Assembly: GCA_036186865.1 (NCBI GenBank)
Contig: AP025053.1
Span: 4,820,035-4,884,034, forward strand
Length of the DNA: 64,000 nt
From: Eustoma russellianum
Lineage: Eukaryota; Streptophyta; Magnoliopsida; Gentianales; Gentianaceae
Direction of reading: 5' to 3'
The translations under genes were made by a program, and so were the position numbers. The notes below the pieces were generated by a model. It had not been told where the DNA came from and ran no database searches. It worked only from the letters and a program-made list of their open reading frames with translations. How positions within the stretch are numbered: the first letter of the stretch is position 1; every line of letters begins with the position of its first letter. This document shows positions 34,843 to 46,791 of the stretch, piece by piece.

Positions 34843-35038
34843 CCCGGGTGGGATCCTGCAAGACCAAATATAAGGCCAAAAATGAGGCTGCGAATCCGGT
34901 GGCGCCACGTGTCCCAACTTGCTTATTTTTTTAAAAAAAGAAATTTTAAAGATGACCATCTATAAAAAAAGTTGGGACACGTGGCGCCACCGGATTCGCA
35001 GCCTCATATTTGGCCTTGCAAGATCCCATCCACCCATC
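34843..35038. mobile_element. Foldback element with about 70-bp near-perfect arms
   Basis: The left arm ends GGTGGCGCCACGTGTCCCAA CTT at 34920. The right arm starts AAGTTGGGACACGTGGCGCC at 34969. The arms pair over GGATTCGCAGCCTCAT and out to GGATC(C/T)TGCAAG. The left arm holds a small extra duplication (ACCAAATATAAGGCC). The AT-rich loop is about 48 bases. Different ends from the GGATCC-end MITE family, though it also has CCACGTGTC. Confidence 0.8.
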
Positions 35039-35039
35039 C

Positions 35040-35354
35040 ACCACATGTAATTATATCCGTGTTAAGACTAGTTCAATCCTTTGATCTAGGAACCCATTGC
35101 AACTTGCCCAAGATGACTGTTGATGCCAAGAAGAATACTACTATGCCATTATAATAGACACGTGATGGCTTTGGTCTGCAATACGTTTAATCATGACAAG
35201 TTACATGATCTATCATTTTCTCATATGATCTGATAATTTGCAGGATAAAGGCATCTGTCTTTCAGGGCATGGTAGCACTTCCGTACAAAACCATTGCACT
35301 TATGCAAGCAACCTCGCAATTCAAGGACCAATCGGAAAACTAAGTGCACAACAT
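35040..35354. other. Intergenic, nothing seen
   Basis: No gene or repeat identified. Confidence 0.35.
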
Positions 35355-35600
35355 ATACTACAACAACACATATTCAGTATATCCCAACGACATCAAAAGT
35401 CATCGCTAGGGTCTGGAGAGGGTGAGAGACAGACAAACAATACTTTCATCTCAAATGATAGAGAGTTTGCTTCCAGTGAGACCCCGACTCTATATATACC
35501 TATATAGATAGTACAATAACAGGGATATGATGTGCTGGTGTGTTAGTGAAAGAATTCAGTAAATACAAATAAAAAGTTGCCGATATTAAAGTATCCATTC
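35355..35600 (-). mobile_element. RTE-type LINE 3'-end fragment
   Basis: Minus strand, tail side ACTACAACAACACATATTCAG, then CGACATCAAAAGTCATCGCTAG (hairpin), GAGAGTTTGCTTCCAGTGAG, and the ACAATAACAGGGATATGATG block. It lies just past the 3' end of the SRP receptor gene, about 180 bases from the stop codon, and may lie within its 3' UTR or transcript end. Confidence 0.7.
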
Positions 35601-35776
35601 ACACATACATAAACACCAAAACAGCTTAATTTGGATTATTCACCTCCAACGGAAGCAGTGAGATCATAGATCGGACAAAACACAACCAGTAGCTTGAATA
35701 AGTAGCATAGGTTCGGGATAGGAGTAGATTACTAATAGCAAGCAAAACAAAGAGGGCGAGAACATCACATATTCAC

Positions 35777-38700
35777 TCACTCGAGCAGGGTCTTGACAAT
35801 GGACTTCACGTTCAGCTTCTTCAGATCTGTATAAGATTGGCCACATCCCACGAACATGATCGGGGCTCCAGATACATAAACCATGGAAAGCGCAGCTCCC
35901 ACCTGAACGAACAGTCGACGTCAATGAACACCACGTCTTGCATTATGAAGAAATAAATTTACCAAATAAGGTTGCTGATTGAAATGATGAAATCTAGAAG
36001 TACCTTGTCATCAATGGTGTCAAACTTAGTGAGCAGAATGCCGTCAATCAGCCTGGGTTGTGAAGATGGTGAAAGCTCTCCTAGTTTCTGCAGGAGTTGA
36101 TGGAGGTGCTCATTTATAAGCTTCAATTGCTAAAATCAAAAAAGATCATACTCTTTTGAGTGTCAAACCTGATTAAATTTTGACAGTTGATCAACAGCGT
36201 CGTTTCCAACCAGTGCCTCACCAACAAACAAGACCAGATCGGGATTGTTAACATAAACAAGCTTGGAGAGTGCTCGCATAAGTGGTTCATTGTCCTGGAA
36301 CATAAATGGTTATAACCGTTAGAGCAATATTAAGTTGATAAGAATTTTCCAACTAAAATAAAGGAAAAATTTTATAGGGTGGCAGTGTGGCCAGCAATGT
36401 TATATAGAACAGACTGTTGGTACATCAAGATGACACAAACGCAGAAGATGAAAGTGACAGAGATGAAGATGCTGAGGTGGATGCGTAGGCATACAAGGCT
36501 AGACCGGATCATAAATGAGGTATTTAGGGAAACGTTAGAGGTGGCTAGTATAGCGTATAAGATAAGGGAGGAGAGACTGAGATGATTTGAGCATGTCAAG
36601 CGAAGACAGACAATGACGTCCGTCAAAGCAGTTGAAAACCTCATTGTAGAGGGGAAAAGAAGTAAAGACAGGCGCTCAAACTGACTTGGGAGGAGCGGAT
36701 TAGACATGACTTACTAGATCTGCACTTCTCTGAGGACATGGTTCATGATAAAAGCTCATGAAGAAAGAGGATTAAGGTTAACGAGGTTTATGCAGGATAT
36801 AAGGGCACCTTAGAGTATATTTAGAGGCTTAGATACTATCTCAATGTTAGGTTGACTTTGCATTTTTTTGTGTTTATCTTTGTCTTTTATTATTTCTCTT
36901 TCATTATTTGTCTATACAGGTACATATAGAGCTGGGGGTCTCGCTGGAAGTGAACTCTCTATTATTTGGGATATAGGTATTGTTGGTCTGCCCCTCACCC
37001 TCCCCAGATCCTAGCGATAGTTTTTGCTGTCGTTAGGACATACTGGGTATGTGTTGTTGTAAGTTGGCAATCGGCTTCATGAGAGGAGTGCCTTCTTCAA
37101 CAACAACAAAACAAATATTTGGGATCTCAATATTCTGAAAGATTCATCCAAACAATATTTTTCTTTAGGCACTGAACTTCTTTTTTAAGCACTAAACTGT
37201 AACTCATAATAAATCATCCAGCCATGATCAACCAGCAAAAAAAAGCCCAAGCAGCCATCATATTGATGCAATCATTAGAAAAAGGATGTACACAAAGTCC
37301 CAAAATACCAAGGGGGACGGAGGAGGGGGAGAAGGGGTTGTGTGCCTCTCTTATGGTAGAAGTTTTATTGTCTTAAACATGTGTCCATTCTTCAGTTATA
37401 GAGGAGTCGCCGATTCCCGAATAATGCATATTATCTTCAGATGAAGATACACGTTGCAGCATTTATGAATGTAGATCAGTAAAGAAATCAATAAATAGCC
37501 AACAGATATGTAGCGAACAAAATCCCAACTAGTGGGCATTAGAAAAGAAGTCAACAAACAAGATACCTGCATTCTACCAGCAGTATCAACTAGAACCACG
37601 TCAGAACCAATTCGAGAGGCCTCTTGAATAGCTTCCTTCGCAACAATTGCAGGATCTTTTTCATATCCCTTTTCAAATATAGGGATCTGGAGAGAATAGG
37701 AGTCTAAATTTATTTTCCACATAAGGTAACCTGGCTATCAAGTAATAATTAACTCAATGGATCTACCTAACACAAAATTTGAAGTAATATACATACAACA
37801 CAAAAATACTTGCAGCAAAAAAAAATCATACTACATGCCTGAAGTCTACGAGCATGAGTACGCAGCTGCTCAACTGCCCCTGAACGGAACGTGTCACAAG
37901 CAGCCATCATGACGCTTGCATTATGTTGAAGAAGCCAGTAAGCAATCTAACAATCAGCCAAATAAATCATTGTGTCAAACGATATGCAAAGGAAAGAACT
38001 AACTCCATCATGTGTTCATTCAGACAAACATTAAACTCCACCTTAGCAAGATTGGTTGATTTTCCCACTCCATTGACCCCGACAAAAACCACTACATATG
38101 GTTTTTTCTGTTCCTTGGCAGCATGAACATCCCTCAAAATATCAATGGATCTTCTAGGAGTTAAGATACGCACAAGAGCCTTCTCCATTGCATCCTGTTT
38201 GACCAGTCATACGGCGCCATTAGTTGATTTCAGAACATAGAATGTTGTGAATGTCAAACAACAAGATTCTTTCCCAAACATATTTGGACATTAAAAATGT
38301 TTTTTTTTTAAGTTACTCACCTCCATGCCTTACATTTTTTTTGGGTATATTTTGGCTTAGATAATGCCCATTAACATACCTTGACTGTCGAAGAAATTCT
38401 AGTAAAAGACCCAAGCTTTTTACCCTCCAAACTTGATGCTACTGATTCACAGAGTTTCTCGGCTATTTCCTCGGCCTTCAAGAGCAAAACGATAGCACCC
38501 CACATAAGTTATCCTCGGTGGGTAGAGATTAGTAAATGAATAACTACAAGTGAAAGCAAAACATACCCTAGGACACCAGATACAAAAGTCCAGAAAGTCA
38601 AGAAAGATGGAACGCATACCACATTCTTTGTCATGAGCCTTTCTTTAAGGGCTTTCAGAGCTGGCTCCAGGTCTGCCTTCTCCAAACTTGCCTTTCCCGC

Positions 38701-39775
38701 AATACTGAGAGCAAAAGCATTCGATAAGTTTGGTCTAAGATTTTTAGGAATTCTTGAGCATGATAAATATACATACAAAACCAAACATCAAGTCAGTATA
38801 CACACCAACGGAAATAACAAAATACCTGCTGAACATGGACGAGAACCAACCCTTCTTCTTTGGCTCATTAGTACCATAATTCCCTGATTCCTCTTCATCT
38901 TCACTTTCGCTACTTATAACCTCATCCACATCCATCTTACTGTCACCCTCATCCAATTTAACTACAGCTGCATTCTCATCCCCATTCTCACTCACTGGGT
39001 CAGTAAAATCTAACTTCACCTCGGGAGGTGACTCATTCCAAACTCTGTTTCCTTTGGCAGTCTTTTTCTTGGGTTCCAACTTGGAAACCTTGTTAGTCGT
39101 CTCAGTTTTCTTTCCACCTTTAGCCTTAAACAATTTCTGCATTTTATCTTTATCAAAGGCCCCATTTTGGGAACTCTTGTCCTCCCTAATGTTGGTAACC
39201 ACTCCTTCATGTACAACATGACCATTGGACAATCCATTTTGATGAGATTTTGATTTCTTTCCATCCCCACCGCCATTTCCATCATCACCACCCGTTTTTT
39301 GTTTACTTCCATCGTCGCCTCCACTTTTCATTTGCCCTTGCTTCTTTCCCACATTAGTATTATTCACAGACTTAACAACCTGCTTTGATTTATTAATTTC
39401 CTTTGCACGAGCTTCAGCCTCCCTCTTAAGCTGCTGAAACACGTCATCAAAGTCATTGTACACCGTTCGCTTAGGGTCATACAATTGTGAAAACTCCTGC
39501 TTAACCCGGGCAAGCAAATCATCCACATACAAAAGATGGAGAAACCGCTGATACACCGCAACAAACACAAGGCCAAGTTCATTGTGGAATGTCCATTTGA
39601 GCGTGTAGGCAGTACCCGGTGCATCATAGTTATATGAAGAGGCACCTGATCGCTCCTCCAAGAGGCATGACCTGATCAGGGTATCAATTGGAGATCCTTT
39701 CAGAGCGTTTCCCAGCTCTTTACATGTCCAGAGAATCAAACCACCCCTAGTAAATATCAGTAACTGCTCCAACAT
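35777..39775 (-). CDS. Signal recognition particle receptor subunit alpha, complete
   Basis: Nine coding exons on the minus strand: 39775-38826, 38704-38620, 38475-38380, 38194-38042, 37946-37839, 37686-37567, 36294-36169, 36087-36004 and 35902-35777. They encode 615 residues, the usual plant length. The product is the peripheral GTPase of the ER SRP receptor, which docks ribosome-SRP complexes at the translocon. Residues 1-170 are the SRX domain that binds the beta subunit (MLEQLLIFTRGGLILWTCKE). A charged linker (180-310) follows, then the NG domain: G1 GVNGVGKST (416-424), DTFRSGA (446-452), DTAGR (498-502), TKFD (566-569) and GCGQ (593-596). The M at 39775 is preferred to the one four codons earlier because the family starts MLEQ. 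A probable 5'-UTR intron ends at about 39791. Intron 5 uses a GC donor, and intron 6 (37566-36295) holds a LINE in the opposite orientation. No lesion was seen. Confidence 0.96.
36362..37066 (+). mobile_element. RTE-type LINE, 5'-truncated, inside intron 6 of the SRP receptor gene
   Basis: Plus strand. It starts within the end of reverse transcriptase (LYRTDCWYIKMTQTQKMKVTE..., MLRWMRRHTRLDRI) and passes through the 3' UTR to a CGATAGTTTTTGCTGTCG hairpin and TGTTGTTGT tail. It is antisense to the host gene, so its terminal signals are not read in the transcript sense. Confidence 0.85.
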
Positions 39776-40340
39776 CGTTAAATTCAAATCCTGCAGAAAA
39801 TTTTCGAATCAATTAATATAACTCATGCAATGAATCAATCAAATAGCTCACTTTGCGCCATCCAGTCTCAACTACCACGAAAAGAAATCACAAATTATCG
39901 AATTCAGCAAGCTTATGTTAACGGGCGAGAAATATCAGCGATTTCAAATTATAATCCAAAAAATTAAAAGCTATGTATTAACGAAATTAATCGAATATGC
40001 CAATAATAAAGAAAAAGAAATCCACCGATAACCGATTCATTGTAATAAGATCTGGAATTCGAACAGAAAACCGAAAATCGAGAAAGGACAAACATACCGG
40101 GTCTATATCCAATTAAATCAACAGAAATGAAAAGAAAGAAGATAAATTCAAATTGTATCCTTGAACAATTAGAAAAAGAATAAATCAATCTTGAAAGGCG
40201 ATCTGGAAGAAATACCGGAAATGAACTTTTAGCTGTAACCGACGGCGTGGCCGAATCGAAAAGAAAAGAGAACGGGGAAACGGTAATATATAATACAACC
40301 TGTTCTTTCAAAAGAAAGGGGAAAAAAAAATACAACCTCT
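39776..40340 (-). other. 5' UTR and promoter side of the SRP receptor gene
   Basis: A splice acceptor CTGCAG just upstream of the start (about 39791) suggests a leader intron. A possible donor CCG-GTATGTTT at about 40098 would make the leader exon lie near 40100-40270. Supported by motifs only. Confidence 0.4.
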
Positions 40341-40819
40341 ACGAATAGATACACACAGTCAACGTGCATTGCGCGTGTTTTCACAAATTTTACGATAGCC
40401 ATTGATCAAGTATAATTAATAAGTGAATGACCAATAAAACGTGTAGAATATTTGTGTGTTACTTGTTTTGACCAATCATCCTCTTGCTTTCATGTAAATA
40501 AATCTTATTTGTCATCATTTTTTTGATTCACTAGTTGTTAAATAAACATAATAAAATTTTTGGATTTGTTATGCTTTTGCCGTACTTTTCTTTCCTTGTA
40601 ATATTGTACGCGTCCGTGTTAGAGTTTTCCAGGAAACAATCTCATAATTTAATTGTGTCTAATTTTATAACTTGTTTAATAGAACATCCATATACATAAG
40701 CATATAAATTTAGACTTAATTAAATACATACGATATGCCTCCATTAAGAAAGAGAAAAAATGTGTAAGGTTATATTTGTTACCTCATAAATAGTTATTAA
40801 ATCACAACACACACATATG
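40341..40819. other. Intergenic, nothing seen
   Basis: AT-rich; no gene or repeat identified. Confidence 0.35.
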
Positions 40820-41272
40820 TAGGGCACAGACGAATCGAACTTTTAGCGAGCTATTCGAGTCCAATTCGTTAAGAATTTGGCTCGAATTCAAATCATAATT
40901 TTAGCTCGAAATGTTTTACGAATCGAATTCAAGCTTAATGTTATTCGGCTTGCATGTTTGCATAACCTCAACAAAATAAGCTTCTCAAAGGCTCGATTTA
41001 TAGACTCGATTCTTAAGCCCATAATTTACATAAAAAAATCGATTTTGAGTCGACGAATCGATCTTGAGCTAATCTGAGTCTACAAATCGAATAATACTTA
41101 CGAATCATAATCGAGCTTAACCAAACTTTTTCTAAAACTTATCGAATTATAATACAAGTTTAATTTTAGGTGCGTCACAAACTTGAACTCGAATTCAAAT
41201 CTCATTAAACATATTCGAATCGAACCTGATTTTTAAATTATTCGTCAAGATTCGGTTCCTCTGCACCCCTAC
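40820..41272. mobile_element. hAT-like MITE
   Basis: Ends TAGGGCACAGACGAATCGAA and TTCGGTTCCTCTGCACCCCTA are imperfect inverted repeats with the TAGGG-type termini of hAT elements. The flanking 8-mers CACATATG and CATACATG agree at six positions, as an aged 8-bp target duplication would. The interior is rich in repeated TCGAATC/GATTCGA words that pair with each other. It has no coding capacity. Confidence 0.6.
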
Positions 41273-42032
41273 ATACATGTGTGTATATACTCTTCCACTC
41301 TTAAAAATATTGTCCCATTTTGTCAAACAGACATTTAATCAAACATCAATTTGAGGTCAAACTTTTAAAGTATTCAATAAAATATTTTGTTAAATAGTAA
41401 TTCACATAATTTAAGACCAAATTTCAATGAACATTGCGTACAATACTTGAACAATATGAGAAGAGAATTACCAGCATCTCAGGCATAGTCCGAACATGGT
41501 AAAAAAAAAAATCGGGTGTATGAAAGAGAATATAATAATGATGTATAATAATCAAACATTCTAATTGGTTGATAATATTCATTTACCATTTTCGTTTGAG
41601 ATTTAATTAGATGATTTATATCAGCAATATGAGCATAACAAGAGATCAAGTTTTATTTTTTATTTTTTTTATAATCAGACGGAAGCCATATTTGAACTTG
41701 CAAAAAAAAAGACTTGCAATCCTCCCCGTCTTACCGGGTAGTGAAGCCTACGATATTTGATGCAGAATTCCTATGTTGTGGCAATGGTTCGATCCTAGAA
41801 GTTTCATTGCATGGGGTGTCATTTAAGGAAGTTTTTATGTATTGGAAACCAATGTAACAGAGTACGGTTCTAACATGAGCAAAACTCTCGATTTGGCTCA
41901 AAGCTGTAAAAAAATACGAGTGTGCAACTTGGACAGAATTCAACCTAGATAGATCAAAGACTCGAAGGCTTGCTTGTTAAACCAAAAGAAGAAAAATACC
42001 ATAGAATCAAAGAATCCCCACCTAAACAAACA
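41273..42032. other. Intergenic, no gene supported
   Basis: Includes an AT-rich part, and at 41700-41960 a stretch of moderate GC with open frames in both directions that I could not match to any family. Confidence 0.35.
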
Positions 42033-42202
42033 AGCTTAAAACAACGACAACACATATCAAGTATATCCCAACAATAGCAAAAGCTATCGTTAGGGTCTGT
42101 GGAAGGTGAGAGGCAGATAAACAATACCTCCATCCTAAAAGATAGAGAGTTTGCTTCCGGCGAGATTCCCGGCTCTATATGTACATGTCTAGCCACATAA
42201 AT

Positions 42203-42290
42203 GCAAGACACAAAAAACAAAAACAAAACAAAAAACAAAACAAAACAAAAAACCAAAACCAAAAAAAATAATAATAAAAAACTAAAATAA
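42203..42290. repeat. CAAAA-type low-complexity tract
   Basis: Degenerate (CAAAA)n/(AAACA)n and AATAATAATAAAA sequence lying between the LINE 3' block and the rest of its 3' UTR; probably expansion of an internal A-rich site. Confidence 0.7.
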
Positions 42291-42399
42291 ATGCAAATTC
42301 AACCTACCGTTGAGCGAGTATCTACGCCCATTTATATATTCTAAGCTGCCTCTATATCCTGCCTAACCTCGCTAACCTTAATTCTCCGTCTCCATGAGC

Positions 42400-45220
42400 T
42401 CCTATCCTGGACCATGTCCTCAGAAAGGTACAAATTTAGTAGGTCATGTCTAATCTATTCCTCCGGGCCTGCCTTTACTCCTTTTCCCCTCTACAAGGAG
42501 CTTTCAACTGCTCTGACGGACGCAGTTGTCTGTCTCTACTTGACACGCCCAAACCATCTCAGTCTCTCCTCTTTATCTTATCCGCTATACTAGCCACCCC
42601 TAGCCTTTCCTGAAATACCTCATTTCTGATCCGGTCTAGCCTTGTATGTCCACACATCCATCTCAGCATCCTGATCTCTGCCACTTCCATCCTCTGCGAA
42701 TGTGTCCTCTTCATGGCCCACCAATCTGTCCCATATAATATTGCCGGCCGCACTGCTACACTATAACATTTTTCCTTTAATTTAGTTGGAAAATTCTTGT
42801 CACACAACACCCCTAAGGCCGCCCTCCACCTACACCAGCCTGCTTGAACTCGGTACGCTACATCACTATCTATGTCCCCATCCTGCTGTACAAATGATTC
42901 TAGGCACTTGAACTTACTTACCTGTGGTACCACTTGACCTTCGATGGTGAGCTGGCTATTCTCACCGTCGGCTGTGCCGCTGAAGTCGTAGTGCAGATAT
43001 TCAGTCTTAGAACGATTAATCCTTAGACCTTCTCTTTATAAAGCCCCTCTCCACTGCTCTAGTCTCATGCTCAGAGTATGTCTACTCTCGGCTACTAATG
43101 CAATATTGTCAGCAAAAAGCAGACACCACAGAACTGTCTCCTGGATCATCTTTGACAACTCGTCAAGGACAACTGTGAAAAGAAATGGGTTCAAAGCACA
43201 TCCTTGATGTAGGCCTACCTCCACCGGAAAGAAGTCAGTATTCCCCACAGGCGTACAGACGGTTGTTTCCGTCCTAGCATACATATCCCTAATTATGTCT
43301 ATATATTTCATATGAACTCCTCTTGCATCCAGACTATCTCAAATCAGTCTACGTGGCACACTATCATATGCTTTTTCAAGATCGATGAAGACCATATGTA
43401 GATCGCGCTTCTTTTTCCTATACTTCTCCATCATTCTCCTTAGGATGTGTATTGCTTCTGTAGTTGACCGTCCTGGCATAAAACCAAATTGGTTCACCAT
43501 AACCTGAGTTTCTCCCGTAATTCTAGTGTCGATTACTCTCTCTCATAACTTCATAGTATGGTTTAGCAATTTTATCTCCCGGTAATTCTCACAACACTGT
43601 GCGTCTCCTTTGATCTTATAGCGGGACCACAACACTCCTTCTCCACTCATCTTGCATCTTTCCTGATTTGAAAATAAGGTTGAACAAAGTAGTTAGCCAT
43701 TGAACTCCTTCCTCTCCTAAATATTTCCACGTCTCAATCGGTATGTTATCCAGGCCAAATGCCTTAGCTCTTCCCATCTTCTTAAGTGCTCTCATCACCT
43801 CTCTTTGTGTGATGCTTCGACATTCGCATTTATTATGTTGTCGTTTTAGGGTGATGATGTTGTCTCTTTCTTCGTGGTCGTCCCTTCCACCGTTGAAAAG
43901 ATTGTGGAAGTATGTTTGCCATTTCTACTTGATGTTTTGTTCTTTGACCAAAACACGTTCATCTTCTCCCTTTATAAACTTCTCGCCTCTTACATCCTGC
44001 CTCTTTTGATCTCTCGCTTTGGCGATCTTGAACATAACATTCTCTCCGTCTTTTGTTTCTAGTCTTTCGTACATCTTTTTATAGGCTGCGGTCTTTGCCT
44101 CCGCCACTATCTTCTTTGCCTCATTCATAGCGATTTTATAGTCTTCCCTTAATTTCACTTTCTCCTCCACGTCTATACATAGTAACAGCTCTCTAAAAGT
44201 TCGTTGTTTATCCCTAATTTTTTGTTGCACATCCTCGTTCCACCACCAAGACTCTTTATGTACGATTGTCTTTTCTGTTGTTACCCCAAAGGTTTCTCTC
44301 GCCGTGTGAGTAATAGTAGTCGCCATGGCCTCCCACATCTGGTTAGTGTCCTCACCCATTTGATCGATATCGTGGCAATAACCTTATCTATAAATATGTT
44401 AATTTTTTCGTCTTTCAAACTCCCCTATCGAATCTTAGGTGGGACTTTTCTAACACCCTTGCTCAGCTTTTGGCTCAATGCTATAATTACCACTAATAAA
44501 CGGTGTTGCGTCACTACTGCCTCCCCTGGTATAACCATGTAGTCCCTCCACATCCGTCGATCTCCACGCCTCATTAGAAAATAGTCGATTTGCGTATTAT
44601 GTCCTCCGCTGCTAAAAGTGATCAAATGCGTTTCTTTTTTCTTGAAGAACGAGTTTATAATACCTATGTCATGGACCACCGCTAGGTCTAGTAGATCCCT
44701 ATCCTGCTCGTTTCTCTCTCCATAACCAAACCCACCATGTGCTGACTGGAAACCATCGATATCCTTTCTAATGTGACCATTAAAATCACCTCCTATACAA
44801 ATTCGTTCTTCCTTAGGTATTAACTTCAACACGCCATCTAAGCAATCCCAAAACTCTTTCTTCTCCTGTTCTCATAGTCCCACTTGGGGTACGTAAGCGG
44901 AAATCATTGTCATTACTTTCTTGTTTAGTACTAATTTTAGTACCATAATTCTATCATTATATCTGATCACGTCGATCACATCCGTGTGCAATTATAACTT
45001 TATTAGAAATCTTATCCCATTCATGGTCCTATCAGACCCTGAATACATCAATTTATACCCATTATACTCTTTACCTTTGTTCTCCTTCCATCTGGTCTTT
45101 TGGAGGCATGTTACATCTATCTTACGCCTCTTAAGTACATCTACAACCTCCAACAATTACCACTTAGAGTTCCTACATTCCAACAAGCTACACGTAAACT
45201 ATCCGCCGCTTCCTTCCCCT
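42400..45220 (-). pseudogene. LINE endonuclease/reverse transcriptase ORF, decayed
   Basis: The endonuclease begins with RVACWNVGTLSG (about 45190) and keeps GGDFNGHIRKDIDGF and HLITFSSGGHNTQIDYFLMR (about 44780-44560). The RT part reads KKMGRAKAFGLDNIPIETWK, then FGFMPGRSTTEAI, VFIDLEKAYDSVPR and GLHQGCALNPFLF. The catalytic motif reads FADNIAL where FADDxxL is expected: the second Asp is Asn. The C-terminal MRMLRWMCGH-type text is shared with the copies at 24745 and 36362. Several in-frame stops and frame changes (near 43300, 43620, 44360 and 44850) show it is dead. Confidence 0.85.
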
Positions 45221-45270
45221 TACCTACACATCTCTTCCTTATACATGGTCTCAGTGAAATGTCATGACTC

Positions 45271-46746
45271 GTTCTAGCAATATTTGCAGTTACAACCAAA
45301 TCCTCAACTATGCTATTGAAATTGAAAGTTTGCAACTAAATGTAAGAAATCAAAATTTAGAAAACAAACCTGCAAATAGGTTAGCACAAAATTTAACGAG
45401 AAAAAATAAGATAATAAGCCTGTAAATATAGATCAAACGCAAGTAAATAAAATGCGTAAACAGAAACACAACAATTAGAAGAAGGGAAAAAAGAGCTGGT
45501 CAAAGGGCAAAGTCTTGCCAACGAGGGCAAAAGAATAACTAATGGTCTGCCACAAGGTCCAAACCATACAAAGAAAAGCAAATCATACGATGATTCTATC
45601 ATTTTCTAATCAAGTCCAATGAATAAAAGCAAAAAAAAATCGATTCAATTATAATAGAACAAAAATGAAATTATACCAACTAGATAGATTGTGAAACACC
45701 AAGGTCTGGGAATCAGATCACGTGGATGAGTTTGATACTAGAACAAAGGAGAATAGCAAGGTACGAGAAGATGTAGACTTAAAAGGGTAATCTGAAGAAA
45801 CAGGCGAACGCTAAAGATTCAAATACGATTCAAAAGTAGATGGAGGCTAAAGATCCTGTAGTTACGAAAACCAGATTGTGTCGCAGAGTAATGAATGGAC
45901 GGAAGATTACTAGAAAAGAAATCAAACCACTCGCTCAAATCAATTAAACAAAAAGCAAAGAAAATGCAATGTGGAGACCAAATTAAACCGACGCTCAAAA
46001 ACAGATGATCAAATTCGTAAATATATCTAAAGAACTGAAACATGAATTGACTCTGATTAGGTAACCGGGAAGAAGAATTCCTTCTGTATGGTTGGAATTT
46101 TCTCGTTTCTGCAAAATCAAAATTTTCGAAAGCGAATTAACTGTTTGAACCCAAGTTTTGATAGACCAGAGGAGTTTGATGCGTTTCTCAGGTGGGGTGA
46201 AGAGACGATGCGTTTCGGGAAAACAACAAGACAAGGCTAAATGTGTGAGAAAAGCAAATATGTATGCATACAGAATTCAATAGGATTAAAAATAAAACCT
46301 ATTATTTACCTTAAAAGACAAGAAGATAAAATTCACAAACCAATTTTTGAACCCTGTAGAAAACCCAGATGGGATCCGCGGCAGATCAACAGGAAAAAGA
46401 TTAATGGATTCGAAAATTGCGATAACCTTTGAAGACTCTTTGATTGATCTTTCTTTCGAGCAACCTACCCTTTTTCAAAAGCGATACGGAGGCGGAATAA
46501 TCAAGAAAGCCAGAGATCTCTGCTTCCAAACACCTTTCTTCCAATCCTCAGAGAAATTTGCAGAATTTTTTTGCTCTTCAACTCACACTTCGACAGAAAG
46601 AAGAAGAGAACGAAAAGAAGAGACGAGTAAAAAATTTTCCCACCACGGGAAATTTAGAGGGTGGTGGCGGAGGATAATGGGAAATGGTGAAAATCTTTTT
46701 CTAAACAAACAAACGAGCTTCAAAGGAATAATAACCTTTGATATTC

Positions 46747-46791
<45 letters not shown>

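Larger units (their letters stand above)
42033..45270 (-). mobile_element. RTE-type LINE, longest copy in the window
   Basis: Minus strand. An endonuclease (EEP/APE) region (about 45210-44450) is followed by a linker and reverse transcriptase (about 43990-42560). Next come a 3' UTR of about 350 bases, a CGATAGCTTTTGCTATTG hairpin and a short TTG tail at 42033. One ORF carrying endonuclease then RT, a short 3' UTR and a short simple-repeat tail are features of the RTE clade. The 5' edge is approximate. A CAAAA-rich low-complexity insert (42203-42270) interrupts the 3' UTR. Confidence 0.85.

Noticed and set aside
40877..41077. Open frame in the hAT-like MITE
   Set aside because: Low-complexity TCGAAT repeats; no conserved sequence.
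46440..46700. Minus-strand 5'-UTR-like exon with donor GGTAGGTTG
   Set aside because: No coding exon follows on the minus strand; the LINE and plain AT-rich DNA occupy the downstream region.
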